Shown: piece by piece, positions 8,235 through 19,811 of the stretch
Position numbering within the stretch: position 1 is the stretch's first letter
Layout: each line of letters starts with the position of its first letter
Source: Kibdelosporangium philippinense
GTDB lineage: Bacteria; Actinomycetota; Actinomycetes; Mycobacteriales; Pseudonocardiaceae
Direction of reading: 5' to 3'
Length of the DNA: 64,000 nucleotides
NCBI RefSeq assembly: GCF_021390435.2
Contig: NZ_JAJVCN010000001.1
Coordinates: forward strand, 2,666,001-2,730,000
Notes under the pieces: generated by a model
Databases searched by the model: none
The model's input: the letters and a program-made list of their open reading frames with translations, nothing else
Told to the model about the DNA's origin: nothing
Position numbers and translations under genes: made by a program

Positions 8235-11200
8235 CACGTGCCCAGCTCCACTTCGAATTCGTCCATGTCTGCCGCCGAAACGTCTACAAAGGACGTCTCG
8301 ATCGCCGTCGGTGCGCTGCCCGCCAGTTCCGTGCGGAACTTGCCGACCAGCCCGGGTTCGTCCGGTCCCGTCACCGCCACCCGCAACGTGTCGCCGACGG
8401 CGACGGCGTTGATCTCCAACGCCCAGTGCGGTGTCTTCGGAGGCACCCGCAGCGCCGGTGCCTCCGGTGCGACCGTCCAAGGTGCGCCTGAACTCTCGGG
8501 CAACCGGCCGTGGTAGTTGACGACGATCGTGGGTTCACGCAGCCCCGCGAACGGCCGGACCAGGCCGTAGCCGAGCCCGTGGTCGGGCAGCGCGTCCAGT
8601 TGCTCGGTGATGTCGCGCAACCGGATGCCCGGCCGCAGCCGCACCGGGTGGATTGTCGTGAACCAGCCGACCGTGGCGGACAGGTCGGCGCCGGGCGAGA
8701 TCTGCTCCTCCCGGCCGTGGCCCTCGACCGCCACCACGACGTCACCGCTGCGGCCGCGCCATGTCTCCAACGCCCGCGTGAGCGCCGCCAACAGCAGCTC
8801 CCGCACGCCCTTGGTGTCGGGCAGTGGAACGGTGAACTCGGTAACGAGCTGCTCGCCGCCCAGCGACAGCACGGGGTCCGCGCCGTCGAGAACATCCCGC
8901 CACATGCCGGTTTCGCCGCCGCGCTGCTGCTCGGCGAGTACCTGCGACCAGCGCCGGAACGACGTGCCGGTGCGCATGAGCTCACGTCCCGCCCACGCCT
9001 CGGCGAGGTCGTCCATCAGGATCCGCCACGAGACACCGTCGACCACCAGGTGGTCGGCGACGATCAGCACGCGGTCGTCGAACCACACGACCTGGATCAT
9101 CCGGTCGGCGGTGAGACGTTCGCGGGCCGCGGCCAGCTCGGTGTCCATGTCGCTCTCGGCGCGGCGGACGACCTCGGCCGCGTCGAACGAGTCCGCCGGC
9201 ACCTCCAGAGTCGTTCCGTCCCAACGGGAACGCAGCACGTCGTGCCGGTCCAGCACGGCCCGCACGGTCCGCACCAGCTTGTCGTGCGTCAGGCCGTCCG
9301 GCGCGACCAACAGCATCGCCTGTGCGAGACCGCCGCGGGTCCAGCGCATGATCGGCGTTGGCTCCACCCGGCCCACCGGCTCGTCCTCGATCGCGAGTGC
9401 GGGTGCCGAGATCAGCGTGGCCAGCGCTGCCGGAGTGCGGTGCTCGAACACCTGCCTCGGCGTGATCACCACACCTTCCTTGCGGGCGCGGCTGACCAGC
9501 TGGACGGACAGGATGCTGTCGCCGCCGAGGGTGAAGAAGCTGTCCTGTGCGCCGACCTCGGGCAGTCCGAGCACCGCGGCGAACAGCTCGCACAGCACGG
9601 CTTCCCGCTCGTCGGCGGGCTTGGCGTCCCCGGTGAGCGCGGCGAAGTCCGGCGCGGGCAACGCCTTGCGGTCGAGCTTGCCGCTCGGCGTGAGTGGCAG
9701 CTCGGGCAGCGGTACCAGCGCGGCCGGGACCATGTGGCCGGGCAGTTCGCGGGCGAGCTCGGCGCGGATCGCGTCCGGCGTCGCGGCGCCGACGATGTAC
9801 GCGACGAGCCGATCGTCCCGCACCACCACGGCGGCTTGCCGTACACCGTCGACCTTCGCGGCCGCCGCCTCGATCTCGCCGAGCTCGATGCGGAAGCCGC
9901 GGATTTTGACTTGGTCGTCGGTGCGGCCGAGGTATTCCAGTGCCGCGCCGTTCCAGCGCACCACGTCGCCGGTGCGGTAGAGCCGTTGTCCTGCGGTGAA
10001 AGGGTTGGCGACGAAGCGTGTGGCGGTGAGGCCTGGTCGATTGAGGTATCCGTCGGCCAGCTGTACGCCGCCGAGGTAGAGCTCGCCGGGCACGCCGGGT
10101 GGGACCAGGCGTAGGTGGTGGTCGAGTACGTAGACCTGGGTGTTCCAGACGGGTTTGCCGATGGGCACGGTGGTGTTGCCGATGCCTCGCGCGGCGGCCC
10201 AGTAGGTGACGTCGACGGCCGCTTCGGTTGGGCCGTAAAGGTTGTGGATGTTCGGCAGTGCCTGGCCGAGGTCGGACGGTAGTGCTTCGCCGCTGCAGAT
10301 GACGCGTTCGAGTGTTTCCGGTCGGGCACCGGATTCGATGAACGCGCGGAGCATGGAGGGTACGAAGTGGACAGTCGTGACGTTCTCCCGCTCGATGAGC
10401 TCGGCCAGGTAAGCGGGATCCTTGTGGCCATCGCGTTTCGCGACCACCAGAGTCGCGCCGGTGATCAGTGGCCAGAAGAACTCCCACACCGAGACGTCGA
10501 ACGATGATGGTGTCTTGTGCAGGACCCGGTCATCGGCGGTGAGCCGGTATTCGTCCTGCATCCACAACAACCGGTTCACGATCGCCCTATGCGACACCAC
10601 GACACCCTTGGGACGCCCGGTAGAGCCAGACGTGTAGATCACGTAGGCGGCGTCACCGGGAGTGGGCGGGTGCACGGGAGCGGTGGGTCCGTCGAGCAGG
10701 CCGGGTTCCAGCACGACGACAGGCTGCGCGTCCTCGATCATCATCGCGAGCCGGTCGGCCGGGTAGGACGGGTCCAACGGCAAGTAGGCCGCGCCCGCGC
10801 GCTGAACGGCGTACAGGGCGATGATCAGGTCGAGTGAGCGGTCCAGCCGCACACCCACGATCGAGCCGGGACGAACACCGCGGGCAGCGAGGTGGCCCGC
10901 CAACTCGCTGACTCGGGCGTCGAACTCGCGGTACGTCAGCGAAGATCCCTCGAATACCACCGCAGTGGCGTGCGGAGTGCGGGCAACCTGCTCTGCGAAC
11001 AGCTCCACCAAGGTGGTGTCCGGAATCTCGTGGTCGGTGCCGCGGCGCAGCAGCGCCTCCCACTCGCCGGACGTGAGCACGGAGGCCCGCGACAGCGGCC
11101 GGTCCGGGCTGGCCACGAGCTGGTCGACCAGCTGTACGAAACGTGCCACCAAATCGTCCGCAGTGGACCTGTCGAACCGGTCCTCGCTGTAGACGAGCCA

Positions 11201-14200
11201 GCCGTCGAGCCCGCCGCCGTCGGCGTGCTCGAACAGGTGGAACGACAGGTCGAGCCGCGCGGCGTAGAAGTCGACGTGTTCCTCGCGCAGCGAGGCGGCA
11301 CCGAACGGGACAGGTCCGCCGGACGCTCGCTGGAACGCGAGCATCACCTGGAACAACGGGTGCCTGCCGAACTGCCGCGCCGGGTTGAGTGCCTCCACGA
11401 GCCGTTCGAACGGCAGGTCCTGGTGCGCGTACGCGGCCAAGTCGGTGTGCCGCACCCGTTCCAGCACCTGCTGGAACGTGGGGTCGCCGCTGATGTCCGT
11501 GCGCAGCACCAAGTTGTTCACGAAGAACCCGACGAGACCGTCGAGCGTGGTGTCCGTCCGGCCCGCCACCGGCACGCCGAGCGGGATGTCGTCGCCCGCG
11601 CCGACCATGCCGAGCAGTGCCGCGACCGCCGCCTGCACGGCCATGAACACCGTGCCGCCGCACTGCTGAGCGACGTTCGCCAGGGCGCGATGGGTCTGCG
11701 GGTCGATGTGGAACGCGACGGCGTCACCCGCGTACGTCGCCTCAACGGGACGCGGCCGGTCCGCGGGAAGGCTGATTTCCTCCGGCAGGTCGGCGAGCTG
11801 CTGCGTCCAGTACGCGAGCTGGCCGGCCGCGAGACTGTTCGGGTCCGTGTCGTTGCCGAGCAGATCGCGTTGCCACAGCGCGTAATCCGCGTACTGCACG
11901 GGCAGCGGCGTCCACGCGGGCGTGCGGCCGCGCGACCGTTCGTGGTACGCGGTGGTCAAGTCCGCGACGAGGCGCTCGGCCGACCAGCCGTCGCTCGCGA
12001 TGTGGTGTGCCAGCAGCGAAAGCACGTGCGCGTCGTCGCTAACTCGGTAGAGTGTGGCCTCGAACGGCGGTTCACGGTCGAGTTCGAAAGCCCGTGCCGC
12101 CGCGTCGCGTGGCGCGCCCGTACCGAACTTCAGTCGCGGTAGGACGTTGAGCACCTGCTGGTACGGCTTGCCTTCGAACTCGGGGTAGATCGTGCGCAGC
12201 ACCTCGTGCCGCCGTACCACGTCGGCGAGCGCGAGCCCGAGCGCATCGGTGTTCAGCGGACCGTCGATCCGTACCGCGAACGGCACGTTGTAGGTCGCGC
12301 TCGGCCCCTCCAGCCGGTACAGGAACCACAGCCGCTGCTGCGCCGACGACAACGGGATCCGCCGGGGCCGCGGCATCGGGGTGAGGGCGGGCCGCTTGCG
12401 CCTGCCGTCGTCAAGCAGCGCCGCCAGGCCCGCGACCGTGGGCGCCTCGAAGACCTCACCGATCGCGATCTCCGCGTCCAGGTCGGCACGAACCCGGCCG
12501 ACGAGCCGCGTGGCAAGCAGTGAATGCCCGCCCAGCGCGAAGAAGTCGTCGTGCCTGCCGACTCGCTCGACCCCGAGCAACTCGGCGAAGAGCGTGGCCA
12601 CCGCCTCTTCCCGGGGCGTGGCCGGTTGCACCGACACCGTGGTCAGTTCGGGTGCGGGCAGCGCCTTGCGGTCGAGTTTTCCGCTGGGGGACAACGGAAG
12701 CTCGTCGATCTCGACAATCACCGACGGCACCAGGTGCTCGGGCATCGCGGCGGCCAGCCGGGACCGGATCGTCGTACTGTCCGCGCCGTCGCGCAGCACA
12801 ACGTAGCCGACGAGCTGCTGGCGTTCCTGGCGAGCGACCACACCCGCGCTGACGACCTCGGGCAACGCCGTCAGCGCAGCCTCGACCTCGCCCAGTTCGA
12901 CGCGGAAGCCGCGGATTTTGACTTGGTCGTCGGTGCGGCCGAGGTATTCCAGCGCGTTGCCGGTCCACTTGACCAGGTCGCCAGTGCGGTAGAGCCGTTG
13001 TCCCGCAGCGAAAGGGTTGGCCACGAATCGTGCGGCGGTGAGGCCCGGCCGGTTCAAGTAACCCTCAGCCAGTTGCACGCCGCCGAGATACAGTTCGCCC
13101 GCGACACCCGGTGCGACCGGCTTCAGGAACCGGTCGAGCACGTAGACCTGGGTGTTCCAGACGGGTTTGCCGATGGGCACGGTGCCGGTGCCCACGCCCG
13201 CGGCCGCGGGCCAGTGGGTGACGTCGACGGCTGCTTCGGTTGGGCCGTAAAGGTTGTGGACGTGGGGCAGCGCGTGCCCGAGGTCGGACGGGAGTGCTTC
13301 ACCGCTGCAGATGCCGCGTGTGAGTGATTCGGGTCGGGCGCCGGATTCGACGAAGGCGCGGAGCATTGAGGGTACGAAGTGGACGGTCGTGACCCGCTTG
13401 TGGTCGATCAAATCGGCCAGGTATGCCGGGTCTTTGTGGCCTTCCGGCTTGGCCACGACGAGGGTGGCGCCGGTGATGAGTGGCCAGAAGAATTCCCAGA
13501 CTGAGACGTCGAATGACGATGGTGTCTTGTGCAATACCCGGTCATCGGCGGTGAGCCGGTATTCGTCCTGCATCCACAACAACCGGTTCACGATGGCCCG
13601 GTGGGAGACGACCACGCCTTTGGGGCGGCCGGTGGAGCCAGACGTGTAGATCACGTAGGCGGCGTCGCCGGGAGTGGGCGGTTGCACGGCAGCGGTCGGT
13701 CCGTCCAACAGCCCTGGTTCGAGCACCACGACAGGCTGGGCGTCCTCGATCATCATGGCCAGCCGGTCGGGCGGGTAGGACGGGTCCAACGGCAAGTAGG
13801 CCGCACCGGCCCGTTGGATGGCGTACAAGGCGATGATGAGTTCCAGTGAACGGTCCAGCCGCACGCCGACGATCGAGCCGGGACGGACACCGCGGGCGGC
13901 GAGTTGGCCCGCGAGTTCGTCCACCCGTGCGTCCAGTTCGGCGTAGGTCAGCGAAGATCCCTCGAACACCACGGCCGTGGCGTCCGGAGTTCGCGCGACC
14001 TGCTGCGAGAACAGCTCGACCAGTGTCGAGTCCGGAACTTCGGCCGCCGCGCCGAACGCCTGCGACAGTTCGTCAGCGGAGAGGAAGTCCAAGTCGCTCA
14101 GCCGGGCTGACGGGTCGGCGAGTGCGGTGGTGAGCAGGCTTTCGAGGTGTGCCAGGAACCTGTCGATGGTCGCGGGCGCGAACAGCTCGGTGGAGAACGT

Positions 14201-15493
14201 GGCCTCCACGCGCATCTGCCCACCGGTGACGAACGCCTCCAGCGCCAAGTCGAACTGGGTCGTGTCGTTGTGCACGGTCTCCCAGCTGGCCCGCACACCA
14301 GGCAGGTCGAAACCCTGCAGGCCCTGCACCAGGAACAGCAGCATCACGTCGAACAACACGGAACGACCGGGCACCCGCGGCGGGCGCAGGCGTTCGACAA
14401 GCAGGTCGAACGGCAGGTCCTGGTGTGCGTAGCCCGCGGTGCACACCTTCTGCACGCGTTGCACCAGCTCAGCGAACGTCGGGTCGCCGGTCAGGTCCGC
14501 GCGCAGTACGAGGGTGTTGCCGAAGTTGCCGATCAGCTTCTCGACCTCGCCCGCGTCGCGGTTCATCGACGCCGAGCCGATCGGCACGTCGGTCGCGCCG
14601 GTGTACCGGCCGAGCAGGGCCGCGTAGGCCGCGAACACCACCATGAACGGTGTGACGCCACGGGTCTGCGCGAACTCGCCGACCAGTTCCGTGACGCTGG
14701 GGTCGAACGTGCGCAACCGCCGGTCACCCCGGTCCGACCGCGACGCGGGCCTGGGCAGATCTGTTGGCAGCGGCAGGTTCTCCGGCATCGGGTCCAGCGT
14801 GCGCCGCCAGTACTCGATCTCACGGTCCAGTTTGGAATCGAGTGTTTTGCGTTGCCACACCGCGAAGTCCGCGTACTGGATGGGCAGCGGGCCGAGCTCG
14901 GCCGGGCGGCCCGTCGTGTCCTCCCGGTACAGCGCCGAGAGGTCGCGGGAGAGCGTGTTGAACGTGAAGCCGTCCCATGCGATGTGGTGCACAGTCAGGA
15001 CGAGCACGTTGTCGTCCTCGCCGCGCCGCAACAGCCGCAGCCGCAACGGGTGGTCGCGCCGCAGGTCGAAGACGTACCCGGACTCCTCCCGGGCGATCCG
15101 CGCGACCGCGCGGTCCCGTTCCTGCGCGGCCAGCCCGCGCAGGTCGGACTCCGGCATGGTCACCACGGCGAACTTGTCCACCACCTGGCGGGGTTCGCCG
15201 TCGTCGCCCTCGGTGTAGCGGGTGCGCAGGATCTCGTGCCGTTCCACCAGTCGCTGGAACGACCGGTGCAGCGCCGCCGTGTCGAGCGGGCCGCGCAGGT
15301 CGATCGCGAGGCACACGTTGTACGCGGGGCTGTTCGGGGCGATTTGCTGCAGGAACCACATGCGCGACTGGGCGTACGACAGCGGCAGGTCGTCGTCGCT
15401 GTCGCGCTTGGGGATCTGTGCCGTGTTCGCGAGACCGGCCTCGGCCAGCCTGCGGCGCAGCAGCTCGCGCTTGCGGGCGGCAAGGTCACTCAC
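8231..15493 (-). CDS. NRPS C-A-T-C-A-T-E, two serine-type modules
   Basis: The 2420-aa protein has two modules. Landmarks: C1 (HHIAWDG near 168), A1 (core near 618), T1 (LGGHSL near 991), C2 (HHIASDG near 1165), A2 (core near 1621), T2 (LGGDSI near 1995) and a C-terminal E domain (EGHGREEQ present). Both A pockets read D-V-W-H-I-S-L-V-D by eye, the serine code. Both C domains start with the LCL-type motif ([20 protein letters not shown]), so the first should accept an L-configured donor such as the Cy-A-T product. The E domain should give a D-serine; its active-site motif is DHLVVDG, with the first His replaced but the catalytic second His kept. The two A domains share long near-identical DNA. 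The GTG start overlaps the upstream stop by 8 bases and follows AAGGAG. Confidence 0.93.
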   Translation of the reverse strand: MSDLAARKRELLRRRLAEAGLANTAQIPKRDSDDDLPLSYAQSRMWFLQQIAPNSPAYNVCLAIDLRGPLDTAALHRSFQRLVERHEILRTRYTEGDDGEPRQVVDKFAVVTMPESDLRGLAAQERDRAVARIAREESGYVFDLRRDHPLRLRLLRRGEDDNVLVLTVHHIAWDGFTFNTLSRDLSALYREDTTGRPAELGPLPIQYADFAVWQRKTLDSKLDREIEYWRRTLDPMPENLPLPTDLPRPASRSDRGDRRLRTFDPSVTELVGEFAQTRGVTPFMVVFAAYAALLGRYTGATDVPIGSASMNRDAGEVEKLIGNFGNTLVLRADLTGDPTFAELVQRVQKVCTAGYAHQDLPFDLLVERLRPPRVPGRSVLFDVMLLFLVQGLQGFDLPGVRASWETVHNDTTQFDLALEAFVTGGQMRVEATFSTELFAPATIDRFLAHLESLLTTALADPSARLSDLDFLSADELSQAFGAAAEVPDSTLVELFSQQVARTPDATAVVFEGSSLTYAELDARVDELAGQLAARGVRPGSIVGVRLDRSLELIIALYAIQRAGAAYLPLDPSYPPDRLAMMIEDAQPVVVLEPGLLDGPTAAVQPPTPGDAAYVIYTSGSTGRPKGVVVSHRAIVNRLLWMQDEYRLTADDRVLHKTPSSFDVSVWEFFWPLITGATLVVAKPEGHKDPAYLADLIDHKRVTTVHFVPSMLRAFVESGARPESLTRGICSGEALPSDLGHALPHVHNLYGPTEAAVDVTHWPAAAGVGTGTVPIGKPVWNTQVYVLDRFLKPVAPGVAGELYLGGVQLAEGYLNRPGLTAARFVANPFAAGQRLYRTGDLVKWTGNALEYLGRTDDQVKIRGFRVELGEVEAALTALPEVVSAGVVARQERQQLVGYVVLRDGADSTTIRSRLAAAMPEHLVPSVIVEIDELPLSPSGKLDRKALPAPELTTVSVQPATPREEAVATLFAELLGVERVGRHDDFFALGGHSLLATRLVGRVRADLDAEIAIGEVFEAPTVAGLAALLDDGRRKRPALTPMPRPRRIPLSSAQQRLWFLYRLEGPSATYNVPFAVRIDGPLNTDALGLALADVVRRHEVLRTIYPEFEGKPYQQVLNVLPRLKFGTGAPRDAAARAFELDREPPFEATLYRVSDDAHVLSLLAHHIASDGWSAERLVADLTTAYHERSRGRTPAWTPLPVQYADYALWQRDLLGNDTDPNSLAAGQLAYWTQQLADLPEEISLPADRPRPVEATYAGDAVAFHIDPQTHRALANVAQQCGGTVFMAVQAAVAALLGMVGAGDDIPLGVPVAGRTDTTLDGLVGFFVNNLVLRTDISGDPTFQQVLERVRHTDLAAYAHQDLPFERLVEALNPARQFGRHPLFQVMLAFQRASGGPVPFGAASLREEHVDFYAARLDLSFHLFEHADGGGLDGWLVYSEDRFDRSTADDLVARFVQLVDQLVASPDRPLSRASVLTSGEWEALLRRGTDHEIPDTTLVELFAEQVARTPHATAVVFEGSSLTYREFDARVSELAGHLAARGVRPGSIVGVRLDRSLDLIIALYAVQRAGAAYLPLDPSYPADRLAMMIEDAQPVVVLEPGLLDGPTAPVHPPTPGDAAYVIYTSGSTGRPKGVVVSHRAIVNRLLWMQDEYRLTADDRVLHKTPSSFDVSVWEFFWPLITGATLVVAKRDGHKDPAYLAELIERENVTTVHFVPSMLRAFIESGARPETLERVICSGEALPSDLGQALPNIHNLYGPTEAAVDVTYWAAARGIGNTTVPIGKPVWNTQVYVLDHHLRLVPPGVPGELYLGGVQLADGYLNRPGLTATRFVANPFTAGQRLYRTGDVVRWNGAALEYLGRTDDQVKIRGFRIELGEIEAAAAKVDGVRQAAVVVRDDRLVAYIVGAATPDAIRAELARELPGHMVPAALVPLPELPLTPSGKLDRKALPAPDFAALTGDAKPADEREAVLCELFAAVLGLPEVGAQDSFFTLGGDSILSVQLVSRARKEGVVITPRQVFEHRTPAALATLISAPALAIEDEPVGRVEPTPIMRWTRGGLAQAMLLVAPDGLTHDKLVRTVRAVLDRHDVLRSRWDGTTLEVPADSFDAAEVVRRAESDMDTELAAARERLTADRMIQVVWFDDRVLIVADHLVVDGVSWRILMDDLAEAWAGRELMRTGTSFRRWSQVLAEQQRGGETGMWRDVLDGADPVLSLGGEQLVTEFTVPLPDTKGVRELLLAALTRALETWRGRSGDVVVAVEGHGREEQISPGADLSATVGWFTTIHPVRLRPGIRLRDITEQLDALPDHGLGYGLVRPFAGLREPTIVVNYHGRLPESSGAPWTVAPEAPALRVPPKTPHWALEINAVAVGDTLRVAVTGPDEPGLVGKFRTELAGSAPTAIETSFVDVSAADMDEFEVELGTW
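9891..11020. repeat. A-domain repeat copy 1 (serine module 2)
   Basis: This adenylation-domain segment recurs at 12903-14035 with a constant offset of 3012 bases, and more loosely at 24663-25790 (offset 14772). Stretches over 50 bases are identical or nearly so between copies 1 and 2, for example around 9891-9950 and 10520-10585. Third codon positions here are less GC-rich than in the flanking C and T domains. Confidence 0.8.
12903..14035. repeat. A-domain repeat copy 2 (serine module 1)
   Basis: Direct repeat of 9891-11020 in the same gene and reading frame. The matching ends fall close to the adenylation-domain borders. This suggests duplication or gene conversion of the serine A domain rather than of whole modules. 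Confidence 0.8.
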
Positions 15494-18400
15494 CAGGGGT
15501 CTCCTTCGCGATCAGCGTCAACGCGGCGAACCACGCACGCGACAACTCGCGGATGCGGTCTTCGGTGAACAGCGCGGCCGGCCACTGCCAGTCGGCCTCC
15601 AGGACCGACCCGCGCACCAACACGTTGAGCACCAGGCAGTACGGGGCGGGTGCGTCGTCGTCGACCCCGCCACCCATCGCGCCCACCTCTGGCGCACCGG
15701 TCCACGGCTGGCCGTCGCGTTCGCCGATGGTCAGCCGGCCGAGGTAGTTGAACTCCAGCTGCGGTTCGGGCAGCCGGGCCAGCTCGGCGGCCGTGTCCGG
15801 GTTGAGGTAGCGCAGCAGGCCGTGGCCGATGCCCTTGTCCGGCACCGCGAGCTGCTCGCTGACCCGTCGCAGTCCTTTGTGGACCTCCGAGGCGAGATCG
15901 CCCGGATCGACACGGACCGGGTAGACGCTGGTGAACCAGCCGACCGTGCCGGACAGGTCGGCGCCGGGCACGACCTGTTCCTCACGTCCGTGGCCTTCCA
16001 ATGCCAGCAGCAGACCGGTGTCGGACGTGTCCCGCCAGTGGGAAACCGCGTGCGCCAGGCCGGATAGCAGGACGTCGTCGACGGTGACTTCGTGTCGCGC
16101 GGGCACTCTCGTCAGCAACGCCTCGGTGGTCTGCTCGTCGAGGAACGTGCGTGTGGCGAGCATCGTGGCGCGGGTGTCCACCGCCGGGTCGAGCCTGCGT
16201 GTGCCGAGCAACGGATCCGGGCCGGCGAGCATTTCCCGCCACAGCGCCAGTTCCGGCGTCTTCGCCCGTGCGGCCTCCTGTAGGCCGGTAGCCCACTCGC
16301 GGAACGACGTGCCGACCGGCGGCAGCTCGCGGCCGTCCCACAGCTCGGCCAACTCGGGCACCAGCACACCCCACGAAGCGCCGTCGACGACGAGGTGGTG
16401 CAGCAGCACGAGCAGCCGGCCCGGACGGTCGCCGGTGTCGAACCACACGAACCGCGCCATGTCGCCGGTCGCGGGCCGCAGTTCGGCCAGCTCTTGGTCC
16501 ATCACCGACGGCAGCAGCTCCGCGATGTCCTGATAGGACAACAAGGTCGCGTCGATCCGGCGTACCGAAGGATGCACCGTACCGCGCGGCGGCACGGTGA
16601 AGGTGCCGCCGAACCGGGCCCGCAGCACGTCGTGCCGGTCGAGCAACGCCCGCACCAGGTCCACCAGCCGCGGCTCGGTCAGCTCGGCGGGGGTGCAGAG
16701 CAGGCGGGCCTGGCTGAGCCGGTCGTACGGAGGGTTGTCGACCAGCCAGTGCAGCATCGGCGTCAACGGCACTTGCCCGATGCCATCCGACTGTCCGGAG
16801 TGGACAGATTCACGGGTGACGGCGGCCAGCGCGGCCACAGTCCGTTGCTCGAACACGTCACGCGGGCTGAACGACAGCCCGGCCCCACGTGCCTTGCTCA
16901 CCAGCCGCATCGACACGATGGAATCGCCGCCCATGGCGAAGAAACTGTCGTCGGCGCCGACCGACGGCAGGCCCAGCACCTCGGCGAACAGCTCCGCGAT
17001 CCGCCGTTCCCGCTCGGTGGCGGACGGTCGGGACGTCGTCGCCGTCCAGTCCGGCGCGGGCAGCGCCTTCACGTCGAGCTTGTCGTTGCGGGTCAACGGG
17101 AACGAGTCGACGCGCACGATCGCCGCGGGCACCATGTGCTCGGGCAGCGCCGCGGCGACGTGCTCGCGCAGCCCCTCGGTGCCGCGCGCCACGACGTATG
17201 CCACGAGCCGCTTCACACCCGGCACGTCCTCGCGGGCGATGACCACGGCCCGCTGGACGCGTTCGTCGCGCAGCAGCACGGCCTCGATCTCACCGGGTTC
17301 GATGCGGAACCCGCGGATCTTCACCTGGTCGTCCACGCGGCCGAGTAGCTCGATCAGGCCCTCGCCGTTCCACCGGGCCACGTCACCGGTGCGGTACATG
17401 CGGGCGCCGGGCGCGCCGAACGGGTCGGCGACGAACCGCTCGGCGGTCGTGCCAGGGCGCTTGAGGTAGCCGCGGGCCAGGCCCGCGCCCGCGATGTACA
17501 GCTCGCCCTCCACCCCGGGCGGGCACGGCCGCAGGTCGCGGTCGAGCACGTAGGCGTGCGCGTTGCCTACCGGCGAGCCGATGCACGGGTTCTCGGTGCG
17601 GTCGAAGTCGCACGCCGCCGAGTCGACGGTGCATTCCGTTGGGCCGTAAAGGTTGTAGATCGCGAGGTCCGACTCCGCGCGCAGCGAACGCCACAACGGC
17701 AACGGCACCGCCTCGCCGCCGACACCGAGCACCTTCAACGCACCACGCCAGCCCGGCTCGGACGCGACCTGTGCCAGCAGCGACGGGGACAGCTCGACGA
17801 ACTCGATCTCGTTGTCCGCCAGGAACTTCCGCAGCAGGTCAGCGTCGCGCCGGGTGTCGGCGGGCACCAAGTGCAGCTCGTGCCCGGCGAACATCCACAG
17901 CATCGGCTGCCAGGAGGCGTCGAACGCCATCGGCCACGCGTGCGCGACCCGCAGCGGGCGGCCGACGCGTTCCCGTGCCGGATCGAACAGGTCGGTGCGA
18001 TGGCTGACCAGCAGGTTCGCGATCGACCGGTGTGGCACCACGACCGCCTTGGGCGTACCGGTGGACCCGGACGTGTAGATCACGTACGCGGGGTGCTCCG
18101 GCCGGGCCATCGGCTCCAGGTCGTGGCCCGGCACGCCGGTGACGTCGGGCAGGCTGGTCAGCACGACCGCCGGATCGGCGTCACGCACCATGAAGTCGAT
18201 GCGCTCGGCTGGCCACTCCGGGTCGAGCGGCAGGTACGCCGCGCCGGCTTTGAACGCCGCCGCGAGCGCCACCAGCACGTCCGGACCGGGCGGCAGGAGC
18301 AGCGCGACGATCTTCTCCGGCCCGGCGCCCGCCTCGATCAGCTTGCGGGCCACCTGGTTCGCGTGCTCGTTCCACTGACCGAACGTCAGCCTGCGCTCGC

Positions 18401-19811
18401 CCGCGACGATCGCGACCGCGTCCGGCGTGCGGCGTGCCTGCTCGGCCAGCACCTGCGCGAGCGTTATGCCCGCGGTGCCGAGCACCTTGCCCGTGCCCCA
18501 CTGGCGAAGCTCGGCGATCTCGTTGTCGCTCAACAACTCCACGTGCCGCACGTCGATGCCGGGCTCGTCGGCGAACACCTCGGCGGCACGCCGGAACCGG
18601 TCGGCGAGCGTGTGCGCCCACGTCTCGTCGAACACGCCCGGCCGGTACTCGAAGACGACGGTGAGCCGTTGCTCGGCGCCGACAGCGAGGGTGAGCGGGT
18701 AGTGCGTGGAGTCGTCGACCTCGACCTGGCTGATCGCGATGCCCGCGGCGCGTTCCCGTTCGGCGACGGCGTCGGTGTCGACCGGGTAGCTCTCGAACAC
18801 CACGAGCGTGTCGAACAGGTCGCCCTGCCCCACAGCCCGCTGCACCTCGGTCAGACCGATGTGCTGATGCTCCATCAACGCACCCTGCTCGTCCTGCACG
18901 GACCGCAGCACGTCGAGCACGGTGCCCCGAGTACGAACGCGCACCGGCACGGTGTTGATGAACAGACCGATCATGCTGTCGGCACCGGGAAGGTCGGCCG
19001 GTCGGCCGGACACCGTCGCGCCGAACACGACGTCCTTACGGTTGGTCGCCAGCGCGAGCAACAACCCCCACAGACCCTGCACGACGGTGTTGATGGTCAG
19101 GCCGTGCTTACGGGCACGCGCGTAGATTCGTGCGGTCAGCTCTTCGGACAGCTCCAGCCGCACCTTGCCCGGCCGGACAGGGACCTTCGGCGCCGACGGG
19201 GCGAGCAGCGTCGGGCCCTCGACGTCGCCGATCGCGTCGAGCCACGCGGCGACAGAGGTGTCCCGGTCCTGTGCGGCGAGCCACGCCAGGTAGTCGCGGT
19301 ACGGCCGCGGCGCGGGCGGCGTGACGCCCTGATACAGCTCCAGCAGCTCCCGTACCAGCAGCGGCAGTGACCAGCCGTCGAGCAGCACGTGGTGATTGCT
19401 GATCACCAGGCGGAAGTCCCGCTCGCCCAGCTTCACCAGGGTCATCCGCAGCAACGGCGGCTCGTCCAGAATGAACCTGGCGGTCCGGTCGCGCTCGAGG
19501 AACTCGGCGAACTCGGCGGCCGTGAACTCGTGCTCGGCCCATGGCAGCTCGACGTCGCGCAGGACGACCTGGACGGGCTCGTCCACGTCCTCGTGCACCA
19601 GCGCGACCCGGAGGTTGGCGTGCCGGTCGAGCAACGCCTGCGCCGCCTTGTGCAGCCGATCGGCCTCGATGTCGCCGCTGAGGCCGAGCACGAACTGCGC
19701 GGTGTAGACGTCGTCGGCCGACTCGTCGTACAGCGCGTGGAACAACATGCCTTGCTGCAACGGAGACAGCGGCAGCACGTCCTCGATGGGGTCGCTCACT
19801 TCTTCCGCCAT
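15486..19811 (-). CDS. NRPS C-A-T-E, single module
   Basis: The 1441-aa protein has one module: C (HHVLLDG near 142), A ([11 protein letters not shown] near 583), T (MGGDSI near 964) and E (HHLVVDG near 1140, then EGHGREEQ). The C domain begins [18 protein letters not shown], the form typical of DCL domains that accept a D-configured donor, so it should follow a protein ending in an E domain. The A pocket reads roughly D-A-W-E-G-G-L-V-D by eye. I cannot match that with confidence; the acidic residue at position 278 would suit an amine-bearing side chain such as an ornithine derivative. The ATG at 19811 is used here. A GTG at 19799, giving the GTGA overlap seen at another junction of this operon, is equally plausible. 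No TE domain. Confidence 0.92.
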   Translation of the reverse strand: MAEEVSDPIEDVLPLSPLQQGMLFHALYDESADDVYTAQFVLGLSGDIEADRLHKAAQALLDRHANLRVALVHEDVDEPVQVVLRDVELPWAEHEFTAAEFAEFLERDRTARFILDEPPLLRMTLVKLGERDFRLVISNHHVLLDGWSLPLLVRELLELYQGVTPPAPRPYRDYLAWLAAQDRDTSVAAWLDAIGDVEGPTLLAPSAPKVPVRPGKVRLELSEELTARIYARARKHGLTINTVVQGLWGLLLALATNRKDVVFGATVSGRPADLPGADSMIGLFINTVPVRVRTRGTVLDVLRSVQDEQGALMEHQHIGLTEVQRAVGQGDLFDTLVVFESYPVDTDAVAERERAAGIAISQVEVDDSTHYPLTLAVGAEQRLTVVFEYRPGVFDETWAHTLADRFRRAAEVFADEPGIDVRHVELLSDNEIAELRQWGTGKVLGTAGITLAQVLAEQARRTPDAVAIVAGERRLTFGQWNEHANQVARKLIEAGAGPEKIVALLLPPGPDVLVALAAAFKAGAAYLPLDPEWPAERIDFMVRDADPAVVLTSLPDVTGVPGHDLEPMARPEHPAYVIYTSGSTGTPKAVVVPHRSIANLLVSHRTDLFDPARERVGRPLRVAHAWPMAFDASWQPMLWMFAGHELHLVPADTRRDADLLRKFLADNEIEFVELSPSLLAQVASEPGWRGALKVLGVGGEAVPLPLWRSLRAESDLAIYNLYGPTECTVDSAACDFDRTENPCIGSPVGNAHAYVLDRDLRPCPPGVEGELYIAGAGLARGYLKRPGTTAERFVADPFGAPGARMYRTGDVARWNGEGLIELLGRVDDQVKIRGFRIEPGEIEAVLLRDERVQRAVVIAREDVPGVKRLVAYVVARGTEGLREHVAAALPEHMVPAAIVRVDSFPLTRNDKLDVKALPAPDWTATTSRPSATERERRIAELFAEVLGLPSVGADDSFFAMGGDSIVSMRLVSKARGAGLSFSPRDVFEQRTVAALAAVTRESVHSGQSDGIGQVPLTPMLHWLVDNPPYDRLSQARLLCTPAELTEPRLVDLVRALLDRHDVLRARFGGTFTVPPRGTVHPSVRRIDATLLSYQDIAELLPSVMDQELAELRPATGDMARFVWFDTGDRPGRLLVLLHHLVVDGASWGVLVPELAELWDGRELPPVGTSFREWATGLQEAARAKTPELALWREMLAGPDPLLGTRRLDPAVDTRATMLATRTFLDEQTTEALLTRVPARHEVTVDDVLLSGLAHAVSHWRDTSDTGLLLALEGHGREEQVVPGADLSGTVGWFTSVYPVRVDPGDLASEVHKGLRRVSEQLAVPDKGIGHGLLRYLNPDTAAELARLPEPQLEFNYLGRLTIGERDGQPWTGAPEVGAMGGGVDDDAPAPYCLVLNVLVRGSVLEADWQWPAALFTEDRIRELSRAWFAALTLIAKETPGE

